The notes under the pieces are model-generated. The model was given only the letters and a program-made list of their open reading frames with translations, had not been told where the DNA came from and ran no database searches. From contig HF972632.1 of NCBI GenBank assembly GCA_000432995.1, positions 35,518 to 40,728 on the forward strand: 5,211 nt of DNA, read 5' to 3'. Shown one piece after another: positions 1-5,211 of the stretch. The stretch is from Clostridium sp. CAG:1013 (GTDB lineage: Bacteria > Bacillota > Clostridia > Oscillospirales > Acutalibacteraceae). The position numbers and the translations under genes are program-made. Within the stretch, counting starts at the first letter, position 1. Each line of letters starts with the position of its first letter.

Positions 1-442
1 CCTCCGCGGAGAATTTGGGGCGCAGCAGCATACTGATGTAGATACCGGTACCCTTGGGAGACACAAAGGTCCTGCCAAGACGTCCCTTACCCTGAGTCTG
101 TTGCTGGGCGATGAGGGTCATGCCTTCCACTCCGCCCTGCTCGGCGATGGATTTTAAAACCGTGTTGGTGGAGGTGACGGAATCCCGCACATCGATGGCG
201 CATCCTCTGGCGGGACCGGTCAACAGCCGCCGGACTGCCTGGGGCGTTAAAGCGTTACCGGAGGACACCAGGCGATAGCCCCGGTTAGTGCCCGCCTCAA
301 TCTCGTACCCGGCTTCCTTTAACTTACCAACAGCCTTCCACACGGAATTGCGGGTGATTCCCAGCTTTTCAGCCATTTCCTCTCCAGAAACAGGTCCGTC
401 TGCATTTTCCAGCAGATCCAAAACATCTTCAGTGACAGACAT
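1..442 (-). CDS. birA: Biotin--[acetyl-CoA-carboxylase] ligase / biotin repressor BirA (N-terminal part, truncated by window edge)
   Basis: A cytoplasmic enzyme that makes biotinyl-5'-AMP from biotin and ATP and transfers biotin to a lysine of the carboxylase carrier protein. Group II members such as this one also bind DNA and repress biotin genes. Seen here are 147 residues. A winged-helix domain spans about 5-58, with helix-turn-helix segment EEMAEKLGITRNSVWKAVGKL (21-41) and the wing ending NRGYRL (53-58). The catalytic domain follows, with the substrate-binding triplet STN (91-93) and the biotin/adenylate loop QTQGKGRLGR (115-124), equivalent to E. coli GRGRRGR. The protein is still open at base 1, so the central and C-terminal domains lie outside. 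The ATG at 442 is preceded by AGGAGG 6 nt upstream, which fixes the start. The gene is separated from upstream glnS by a terminator and has its own promoter. The symbol is secure at family level; whether it actually represses transcription is inferred from the helix-turn-helix domain. Confidence 0.95.
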   Translation of the reverse strand, partial: MSVTEDVLDLLENADGPVSGEEMAEKLGITRNSVWKAVGKLKEAGYEIEAGTNRGYRLVSSGNALTPQAVRRLLTGPARGCAIDVRDSVTSTNTVLKSIAEQGGVEGMTLIAQQQTQGKGRLGRTFVSPKGTGIYISMLLRPKFSAE

Positions 443-475
443 ACAGGTCCTCCTCTTATTACGCGCGTTATGTTC

Positions 476-504
476 ACTTTAGCACGGAGCGCTCCCATTG
501 TCAA
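476..504 (-). promoter_or_regulatory. Sigma-A-type promoter of birA
   Basis: On the minus strand a perfect -35 hexamer TTGACA (504-499) is followed by a 17-bp spacer and a -10 hexamer TAAAGT (481-476, four of six consensus bases). Transcription would start near 469, giving a leader of about 27 nt that contains the AGGAGG ribosome binding site. The spacer holds the perfect palindrome GGAGCGCTCC (486-495), reported separately. No canonical BirA operator of the long spaced type known in other Firmicutes was recognised here. Confidence 0.75.
486..495. repeat. 10-bp perfect palindrome between the -35 and -10 boxes of the birA promoter
   Basis: GGAGCGCTCC is fully self-complementary and sits entirely inside the 17-bp promoter spacer. 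A protein bound there would block RNA polymerase, so it could be an operator half-site pair. This is positional inference only; a 10-bp palindrome can arise by chance. Confidence 0.35.
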
Positions 505-539
505 CCGTCATCTGCAAGCCAGGGTGACAATCGTATAAC

Positions 540-577
540 AAAAAAGGGAACACCGCAAACTACGGCATTCCCTTTTT
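540..577 (-). terminator. Rho-independent terminator after glnS
   Basis: Eighteen bases past the glnS stop, the minus-strand transcript can form a stem. The arms are AAAAAGGGAA (577-568) and TTCCCTTTTT (550-541), then a two-base internal mismatch, then GCCG/CGG-type inner pairs around a loop of about 7 nt. A run of six T (545-540) ends it. The A-rich start and T-rich end make it potentially bidirectional, but the flanking genes are co-oriented, so it most likely ends the gltX-glnS transcript and insulates birA. Confidence 0.85.
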
Positions 578-595
578 CAATTTCAGTAATACAAA

Positions 596-2284
596 TCAGT
601 TGCCCGGCTTAAAGCTATCCTTCAGCTTCACGGAACGGTTGAACACCAGCGCACCGGGAGCGCTGTCCTTGCTGTCTACGCAGAAATAGCCCTGACGCAA
701 GAACTGATAATTTTCTCCAGGCTTGGCGTTTTCCAGCGCACGCTCCACCTTGCAGCCCTTCAGTACCTTGAGGGAATCCGGATTCAGATAATCCAGGAAA
801 TTGCCCTCATCGGGGTTGGCTACGGTGAACAGATTGTCATACAGGCGGATCTCCGCGTCCAGAGCGTCGGCGGCGTTCACCCAGTGAATGGTGGCGCCCT
901 TCACCTTCCGGCCGTCGGCAGGATTGCCGCCCCGGCTTTCAGGATCATACTCCGCCAGAATCTCCACCACGTTGCCGGCCTCGTCCTTGACACAGCCAGT
1001 GCAACGGATGAGATAAGCGCCCTTCAAGCGGCACTCAGGTCCATTGGGGTAGAGACGCTTGTACTTGGGGATGGGCTCCTCCAGGAAGTCCTCCCGCTCC
1101 ACGTAGACGGTGCGGGAGAAGCTGACGGGACGGGTGCCTTCCTCAGGATTGTTGGGGTTGTTCTCCACGTCGAACAGCTCTGTCTCGCCCTCGGGATAAT
1201 TGGTGATGGTCAGCTTCACAGGGTCCAGCACAGCCATGGCCCGACGAGCGTTCAGGTTCAGGTCCTCACGCAAGCAGTACTCCAAGAAAGCGTACTCCAC
1301 CGTGGAATTCACCTTGGACACGCCGTTGCGCTCGCTGAAATTCCGAATGGAAGCAGGAGTATAGCCCCGGCGGCGCAGACCGCACAGAGTGGGCATCCGG
1401 GGATCGTCCCAGCCGTCCACATAACCTTCCTCCACCAGGGTGCGCAGCTTCCGCTTGCTCATCACCGTGTTGTTGATGCCAAGACGGGCAAACTCGATCT
1501 GACGAGGCTTAGAGGGCAGAGTCACGTTCTGAATGACCCAGTCGTAGAAGGGACGGTGGTCCTCAAACTCCAGGGAGCACAGAGAGTGAGTGATGCACTC
1601 CATAGCGTCCTCGAAGGGATGAGCGTAGTCGTACATGGGATAGATGCACCACTTGTCCCCGGTGCGGTGATGCTTGGAGTGGTTGATTCGGTAGATGACC
1701 GGGTCACGCATATTGAAGTTGCCGGAAGCCAGATCGATCTTGGCACGCAGAGTCATTCGGCCATCGGGGAACTCCCCTGCCCGCATGCGGCGGAACAGAT
1801 CCAGGCTCTCCTCTTTGGGACGGTCACGGTAAGGGCTGGTAGCGGGGGTGGTCAGGTCACCACGCATCTCCTTCATCTGCTCGGGAGTCAGCTCGCACAC
1901 ATAGGCAAGACCTTTCTCGATGAGCTCCTCCGCGCCCTTGTACATATCTTCAAAATAATCGGAAGCATAGTAGAAACGATCGTCCCAGTCATAGCCCAAC
2001 CAGTGGATGTCCTCCTTGATGGCATCCACATACTCCACGTCCTCTTTGGTGGGGTTGGTGTCGTCCATCCGCAGGTTGCAGATGCCGCCAAAACGCTGGG
2101 CAGTGCCGAAATCGATGTAAATGGCCTTGGCGTGGCCGATGTGCAGATAGCCGTTGGGCTCGGGTGGGAAACGAGTGTGGACTCGCATCCCCTCAGTACG
2201 GCCGCCGGGGCCCATGTCCTCTTTCACAAACTCGTCGATGAAGTTGGTGGAGACCACTTCGTCAAAATTTACTTTTTCACTCAT
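596..2284 (-). CDS. glnS: Glutamine--tRNA ligase (GlnRS)
   Basis: A class I aminoacyl-tRNA synthetase of the cytoplasm that joins glutamine to tRNA-Gln using ATP. Numbered from the ATG at 2284 (562 residues; E. coli GlnRS has 554), the Rossmann catalytic domain carries the HIGH motif within PEPNGYLHIGHAKA (41-54). The KMSKS loop is VMSKRKL (274-280), and the GlnRS-type MDDTNP segment is at 73-78. The C-terminal beta-barrel anticodon-binding domain runs from about 345 to 555 and includes KGATIHWV (462-469) and EIRLYDNLF (478-486). All key motifs are intact. A GTG in frame at 2293 would add three residues, but AAAGGAA (2302-2296) lies only 2-3 nt from that GTG and about 11 nt from the ATG, so I prefer the ATG. 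The gene follows gltX by 56 bp without a terminator and is probably co-transcribed with it. Family identity is certain. GlnRS in bacteria is thought to derive from an ancient transfer from eukaryotes. Confidence 0.97.
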   Translation of the reverse strand: MSEKVNFDEVVSTNFIDEFVKEDMGPGGRTEGMRVHTRFPPEPNGYLHIGHAKAIYIDFGTAQRFGGICNLRMDDTNPTKEDVEYVDAIKEDIHWLGYDWDDRFYYASDYFEDMYKGAEELIEKGLAYVCELTPEQMKEMRGDLTTPATSPYRDRPKEESLDLFRRMRAGEFPDGRMTLRAKIDLASGNFNMRDPVIYRINHSKHHRTGDKWCIYPMYDYAHPFEDAMECITHSLCSLEFEDHRPFYDWVIQNVTLPSKPRQIEFARLGINNTVMSKRKLRTLVEEGYVDGWDDPRMPTLCGLRRRGYTPASIRNFSERNGVSKVNSTVEYAFLEYCLREDLNLNARRAMAVLDPVKLTITNYPEGETELFDVENNPNNPEEGTRPVSFSRTVYVEREDFLEEPIPKYKRLYPNGPECRLKGAYLIRCTGCVKDEAGNVVEILAEYDPESRGGNPADGRKVKGATIHWVNAADALDAEIRLYDNLFTVANPDEGNFLDYLNPDSLKVLKGCKVERALENAKPGENYQFLRQGYFCVDSKDSAPGALVFNRSVKLKDSFKPGN

Positions 2285-2340
2285 TTTGTTCACGGTTCCT
2301 TTCTAAGGGATTACGTTTTAGATGGGTATTTTTACCAGGT

Positions 2341-3792
2341 TTAGCCCTGGAGTTTGGCAAGGCCCAGTTTCAGGCGGCGAAGAGCTTCCTCACGGCCCAG
2401 AAGCGCCAGAATCTCCATGGCGCCGCCAGGGGTGACCAAGGTGCCTGCCGCGGCAATGCGCACCGGCCACAACAGCGTGCCGTTCTTCACTTCCAGCTTG
2501 GCGGCCAAACCAATCAAGGTCTCGTGGATATCATTCAGCTCCCAGGAAGGGAGCTGCTCCAGAGCCTCCAAGGCCGCTTCCAGCATTTTGGGGCAGTTCT
2601 CCAGATTGGTCTTGCTCTTCTTGTTGACGAAGAAATCTACGGGGTAGTCGGGCAGCTCCCGCAGGAAGCCCAGCAGGCCGGGGATCTCGATGAACTTAGA
2701 AATCCGGGCGGGCAGAATGGAGTAAAGTACACTCCAGGGTTTCTCCTCTTCCCCGAACACCTCTTTGTAATAAGGCATAGCATGGGAGGTGAATTCCTCC
2801 TCGCTCATGGCCTTGATATACTCGCTGTTGAACCAGTTCAGCTTGTCATAGTCGAACACAGCAGGGGACTTGCTGATGCCGTCAATGGAAAAGGCTTTCA
2901 CCAACTCCTCCAAGGAGAAGATCTCCTGGTTGTCCTTGGGACACCAGCCCAGCAGGGCGATATAGTTGGTGATGACGGGAGCCAGATAGCCTTCCTCCAT
3001 CAGTCCTTCAAAGCTGGTGGAGCCATGACGCTTGGACAGCTTGGACACACTGCCGTCCTCGTTCTTGCCCATAATCAAGGGCAGGTGAACATAGGTGGGG
3101 ATCTCCCAACCAAAGGCTTCGTACAGCAGGTTGTACTTGGGAGTGGAGGTGAGGTACTCGCAGCCCCGGACCACGTGGGTGATGTTCATCAGGTGGTCGT
3201 CGATGACATTGGCGAAATTGTAGGTGGGATAGCCGTCCGCCTTCAAAAGCACCTGGTCCTCGATCTCCTTATTGTCAATGGTGATGGAACCAAACACCGC
3301 ATCCTCGAAAGTGGTGGACCCGGTAAGGGGCACCTTCTGACGGATAACATAAGGCGTGCCGGCGTCCAGCAGACGCTGAACCTCCTCCTGGGGCAGATCA
3401 CGGCAGTGACGGTCGTATCCGCCAATACCTTCCTCGTTGTGGAGGGATTCCAGCCGCTCCTTGGTGCAGAAGCAGTAATAGGCCTTGCCTTCACGCACCA
3501 ACTGTTCAGCGTAAGGCTTGTACAGATCCTTCCGCTGGCTCTGCACATAGGGGCCGTATTCCCCGCCCAGGTCCGGGCCTTCGTCATGCTGGAGCCCAAC
3601 CTGCCGCAAGGTGTTGTAGATCACGTCCTCAGCGCCTTCCACCAGACGCTCCCGATCGGTGTCCTCAATACGGAGGACAAATTTTCCCCCTTGAGACTTT
3701 GCCACCAAATACTCGTACAGCGCCGTGCGCAGATTGCCCACGTGCATAAAGCCTGTGGGGCTGGGGGCAAATCTCGTTCTCACTGTTGCCAT
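2341..3792 (-). CDS. gltX: Glutamate--tRNA ligase (GluRS)
   Basis: A class I cytoplasmic synthetase that charges tRNA-Glu with glutamate; some family members also mischarge tRNA-Gln. The 483 residues match the usual bacterial length of about 470-490. The N-terminal Rossmann domain starts RFAPSPTGFMHVGNLRTALY (7-26), with HVGN (17-20) as the HIGH equivalent. RIEDTDRER (41-49) is the glutamate/ATP-site signature. A zinc-knuckle-like insert has C107, C109 and C130. KLSKRHG (251-257) is the KMSKS loop, and the alpha-helical anticodon-binding domain covers about 320-483. The ATG at 3792 has AAGGAGA 8 nt upstream, so the start is firm. It is the first gene of a probable gltX-glnS operon with its own promoter. 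A dedicated GlnRS next door suggests this GluRS need not mischarge tRNA-Gln, but I could not place the discriminating arginine by eye. Confidence 0.97.
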   Translation of the reverse strand: MATVRTRFAPSPTGFMHVGNLRTALYEYLVAKSQGGKFVLRIEDTDRERLVEGAEDVIYNTLRQVGLQHDEGPDLGGEYGPYVQSQRKDLYKPYAEQLVREGKAYYCFCTKERLESLHNEEGIGGYDRHCRDLPQEEVQRLLDAGTPYVIRQKVPLTGSTTFEDAVFGSITIDNKEIEDQVLLKADGYPTYNFANVIDDHLMNITHVVRGCEYLTSTPKYNLLYEAFGWEIPTYVHLPLIMGKNEDGSVSKLSKRHGSTSFEGLMEEGYLAPVITNYIALLGWCPKDNQEIFSLEELVKAFSIDGISKSPAVFDYDKLNWFNSEYIKAMSEEEFTSHAMPYYKEVFGEEEKPWSVLYSILPARISKFIEIPGLLGFLRELPDYPVDFFVNKKSKTNLENCPKMLEAALEALEQLPSWELNDIHETLIGLAAKLEVKNGTLLWPVRIAAAGTLVTPGGAMEILALLGREEALRRLKLGLAKLQG

Positions 3793-3810
3793 ATTCTACC
3801 TCTCCTTATC

Positions 3811-3831
3811 GCTTCCCGAGCCGTGGAAAGC
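3811..3831 (-). promoter_or_regulatory. Hairpin in the gltX leader, just upstream of its ribosome binding site
   Basis: The minus-strand RNA can pair GCUUUCC (3831-3825) with GGGAAGC (3817-3811), seven pairs with one G-U, closing a 7-nt loop. It ends three bases before the AAGGAGA ribosome binding site (3807-3801). No T-run follows, so it is not an intrinsic terminator. It could tune ribosome access or mRNA stability. No T-box landmark (a TGGNACCGCG-like antiterminator core) is present in the 107-nt leader, although T-boxes often control synthetase genes in this phylum. Confidence 0.4.
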
Positions 3832-3906
3832 CCGGTGTTTTCCCTGAAATATCTTTTCTGGATACGCCTCGACTAAAAGACAAAGGCTTTTTTACTAATG
3901 AAAGCT

Positions 3907-3936
3907 ATTATAGCGCAAAGAAGGTGGTTTTGGCAA
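3907..3936 (-). promoter_or_regulatory. Strong sigma-A-type promoter of gltX-glnS
   Basis: On the minus strand TTGCCA (3936-3931, five of six consensus) is followed by an 18-bp spacer and a perfect TATAAT (3912-3907). Transcription would start near 3900, leaving a leader of roughly 107 nt before the gltX ATG. The promoter lies in the 173-bp gap after the carboxypeptidase gene. I saw no convincing terminator between that gene's stop and this promoter, so some read-through from upstream is possible. Confidence 0.8.
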
Positions 3937-3965
3937 TAAAAAGCAGCAAAAATCTGGGAAGGTTT

Positions 3966-4709
3966 TCACATATTCCCCAGGGCCTTGCAGTAAAGGACAT
4001 ATTCCTCCAAGCAGAGATCCAAACCCTTCATCTCTTCGGCATTGTCCTTGCCTACATAGCGGTAATGCCAGCTCTCCTCCTCAACACCGGTCACATCTGT
4101 CTTATCCCCTTCATACCGCTGCACAAAACCGTATTCCCAAGCGTGATCTTTCAGCCAGCTGCTGGCCGTCGTACTGGCGAATCCAGGACTCACGTCGTTA
4201 AAGTCCACAGCCAATCCCGTCTCGTGCTCGCTGTGCCCAGGCATCGCCAAGGTCTTTAACGCGTCCGCCAAGGCTTCCTCCTCCCCCATGCCAGCTTCCC
4301 GGTTCTCCTGGACAGCTTGATCCAGGAGCGCTTGCTGCCGCTCTCGGCTCCGATATCCCGAGGCCACCCACAGCCACACGCCCTCCGCTTCCGCATCGCG
4401 GACCATTTGAGAAAGATCTTCCGCCATGCGCCGGTCCACCACTTCATCGTCCACCAGAAACGGCAGGAACCCCCAATCCTCCGGCAGAGGGACCTCCCCA
4501 TTTACCAACACGAGCAAGGGATCGGAAAGCTGTCGGTAATCCTGAAACACCCCTTGATCCGGCAAGGCGTTGGCCAAAGCTGTCTCCCTGGCCGTGTCCG
4601 CAATCACTCGCTGTCCTGTGACGCTCCCACCAAAATTACAAAGCACAGCAACTAACACACACAAGGCTATAACCATCCCCGCTGGTCCCTTTTCTGACGA
4701 TTGTTTCAT
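3966..4709 (-). CDS. M15B-family D,D/L,D-carboxypeptidase, VanY/LdcB-like, membrane-anchored or secreted
   Basis: A zinc metallopeptidase that removes a terminal D-alanine from peptidoglycan stem peptides outside the membrane. Family members cut pentapeptides (VanY) or tetrapeptides (LdcB/DacB), and the sequence alone does not tell which. Numbered from the ATG at 4709 (247 residues), a hydrophobic segment at about 11-28 is a signal peptide or N-terminal anchor. No proper lipobox surrounds C24. The family hallmarks follow: LVNGEVPLPEDW (68-79), SGYRS (117-121), the zinc motif SEHETGLAVD (160-169) with ligands H162 and D169, and ESWH (212-215) with catalytic E212 and ligand H215. All catalytic residues are present. 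A TTG in frame at 4712 would add one residue. AAGGGGA (4728-4722) is 9 nt from the TTG and 12 nt from the ATG, so the start is uncertain by one codon. No vanR/S or other resistance genes adjoin it, so a housekeeping wall-trimming role is likelier than glycopeptide resistance. Confidence 0.9.
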   Translation of the reverse strand: MKQSSEKGPAGMVIALCVLVAVLCNFGGSVTGQRVIADTARETALANALPDQGVFQDYRQLSDPLLVLVNGEVPLPEDWGFLPFLVDDEVVDRRMAEDLSQMVRDAEAEGVWLWVASGYRSRERQQALLDQAVQENREAGMGEEEALADALKTLAMPGHSEHETGLAVDFNDVSPGFASTTASSWLKDHAWEYGFVQRYEGDKTDVTGVEEESWHYRYVGKDNAEEMKGLDLCLEEYVLYCKALGNM

Positions 4710-4741
4710 CAATCTTGAACATCCCCTTCACAAAAAAGCTC

Positions 4742-4770
4742 TTGATTATTTTCCCCAAATAGCGCATAGT
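4742..4770 (+). promoter_or_regulatory. Possible promoter of the divergent C26 hydrolase gene
   Basis: TTGATT (4742-4747) and CATAGT (4765-4770) are 17 bp apart, each matching four of six consensus bases. The predicted start near 4777 leaves a leader of about 70 nt. The site overlaps the candidate carboxypeptidase promoter on the other strand, so the two would compete for polymerase. An alternative -35 (TTGTCA, 4800-4805) has only a poor -10 (CTTTTC, 4823-4828). Confidence 0.3.
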
Positions 4771-4773
4771 TAA
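4745..4773 (-). promoter_or_regulatory. Candidate promoter of the carboxypeptidase gene
   Basis: On the minus strand TTAACT (4773-4768, four of six) lies 17 bp from AATAAT (4750-4745, five of six). A start near 4738 would give a leader of about 28 nt holding the AAGGGGA ribosome binding site. A better -35 (TTGACA, 4805-4800) exists further upstream but has no -10 at a workable distance. Confidence 0.5.
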
Positions 4774-4792
4774 TAAAGCGCCTTATTTTGGG
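4754..4792. repeat. Imperfect inverted repeat in the divergent intergenic region
   Basis: CCCAAATAGCGC (4754-4765) is mirrored, with a 3-bp indel, by GCGCCTTATTTTGGG (4778-4792), with 12 AT-rich bases between. It covers parts of both candidate divergent promoters, the usual place for a shared operator. A nested hairpin CGCCT/AGGCG (4779-4797) would fall in the 5' leader of the plus-strand gene. Function is inference from position. Confidence 0.35.
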
Positions 4793-4845
4793 AGGCGATT
4801 TGTCAAAATCCAGCAAGAAACACTTTTCGAAATGGAGGATCCGAT

Positions 4846-5211
4846 ATGATAAAGATCTTTGTATATGGAGAACGGGATAAAATGAAAAACTACGCCAATG
4901 CTTTGGAAGGCTGTGGCGCGCAGGGAATTTTCAGCTTGGACATTTCCCAGGCCAAAGACTGCGACGCTCTACTGCTTCCCGGCGGCGGCGACATCGACCC
5001 GGCCCGGTACGGCCAGACGCTCGCAGGCAGCGAAGAGCCTGACTTGCAGCGTGATGCCGCGGAACTCCATCTGGTCTCCGATTTCACTTCCTGGGGCAAA
5101 CCTATTTTGGGCATCTGCCGAGGGATTCAAATGATCAACGTTGCCTTGGGCGGCGAACTGATCCAGGACATTCCCACAGCCGCTGAACACCGCCACGATC
5201 CTGTCATCGGC
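4846..5211 (+). CDS. Gamma-glutamyl-gamma-aminobutyrate hydrolase family protein (peptidase C26, PuuD-like), N-terminal part, truncated by window edge
   Basis: A cytoplasmic class I glutamine-amidotransferase-like hydrolase. The family cleaves gamma-glutamyl amide bonds, as PuuD does for gamma-glutamyl-GABA in putrescine breakdown; the substrate here is unknown. The 122 visible residues include LLLPGGGDIDPARYG (42-56) and the nucleophile elbow LGICRGIQMINVALGG (88-103), with C91 as the expected nucleophile. LIQDIP (105-110) then leads into the H-rich stretch HRHD (115-118). The catalytic His/Glu pair would lie past the window end. The ATG at 4846 has GGAGG (4834-4838) 7 nt upstream, and no ATG, GTG or TTG occurs in frame above it back to a stop at 4774. 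The N-terminal part is about 23 residues shorter than in E. coli PuuD, whose nucleophile is near residue 114. It is divergent from the wall carboxypeptidase. No putrescine genes are visible, so I do not assign puuD. Confidence 0.9.
   Translation, partial: MIKIFVYGERDKMKNYANALEGCGAQGIFSLDISQAKDCDALLLPGGGDIDPARYGQTLAGSEEPDLQRDAAELHLVSDFTSWGKPILGICRGIQMINVALGGELIQDIPTAAEHRHDPVIG

Noticed and set aside
884..2344. Long open frame (486 codons) on the plus strand opposite glnS
   Set aside because: It is antisense to an intact, fully motif-bearing glnS. The translation is a low-complexity mix rich in H, V, L and A that resembles no family, as expected of a shadow frame over GC-biased codons.
2524..3876. 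Long open frame (450 codons) on the plus strand opposite gltX
   Set aside because: Same shadow effect over gltX. It has no ribosome binding site of note and no recognisable domain.
3811..3886. Leader peptide of about 25 codons starting from TTG in the gltX leader
   Set aside because: It has no Shine-Dalgarno sequence, a weak start codon, and no run of Glu or Gln codons that would suggest attenuation.
3793..3906. T-box riboswitch upstream of gltX
   Set aside because: The conserved antiterminator core and an adjacent intrinsic terminator are both missing, and the leader of about 107 nt is too short for a typical T-box.
3930..3965. Terminator after the carboxypeptidase gene
   Set aside because: Short T-runs are present on the minus strand, but no stable GC-containing stem precedes them.
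3786..4259. Plus-strand open frame of 157 codons spanning the gltX leader and the carboxypeptidase 3' end
   Set aside because: It runs antisense across the gltX promoter and the M15 zinc motif; the translation shows no domain and no supporting ribosome binding site.
3966..4709. Vancomycin-resistance vanY
   Set aside because: The family matches, but no vanR/S, vanH/A/X or vanT/XY neighbours are present; the M15B fold is common in wall maintenance enzymes.

Overview
The window looks like chromosomal DNA from a low-to-moderate G+C Firmicute of the class Clostridia. Oscillospiraceae-type gut bacteria are my best guess. The reasons are strong AGGAGG-type ribosome binding sites, sigma-A-like promoters, a GluRS and a separate GlnRS in the same genome, and a VanY-type carboxypeptidase. 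The family assignment is inference from protein style, not a search.

From low to high coordinates there are five protein genes. The first four lie on the minus strand. (1) 1-442 is the N-terminal 147 residues of BirA (biotin ligase with a DNA-binding domain), cut off by the window edge. It has its own well-formed promoter at 476-504. (2) 596-2284 is glnS, glutaminyl-tRNA synthetase, followed by a Rho-independent terminator at 540-577. (3) 2341-3792 is gltX, glutamyl-tRNA synthetase, 56 bp upstream of glnS. No terminator lies between them, so the two probably form one gltX-glnS transcript from a strong promoter at 3907-3936. Its leader of about 107 nt has a hairpin just before the gltX ribosome binding site but no T-box signature. 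(4) 3966-4709 is a membrane-anchored or secreted M15B (VanY/LdcB-like) zinc carboxypeptidase that trims peptidoglycan peptides. (5) 4846-5211 (plus strand) is the first 122 residues of a class I glutamine-amidotransferase-like gamma-glutamyl hydrolase (peptidase C26, PuuD-like). It is transcribed divergently from the carboxypeptidase and runs off the window end.

Functionally the block combines translation (charging of tRNA-Glu and tRNA-Gln), cofactor attachment (biotin) and cell-wall or gamma-glutamyl peptide hydrolysis. The intergenic gaps are 153, 56, 173 and 136 bp, and each is accounted for by promoter, leader or terminator signals. I see no mobile element, CRISPR array, tRNA, rRNA or phage signal.

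I do not find an undescribed system here: this is ordinary core chromosome. The points worth a second look are small. They are palindromes in the birA promoter, the gltX leader hairpin, an inverted repeat between the divergent genes, an altered zinc-site residue in GluRS, and the short N-terminus of the C26 protein.
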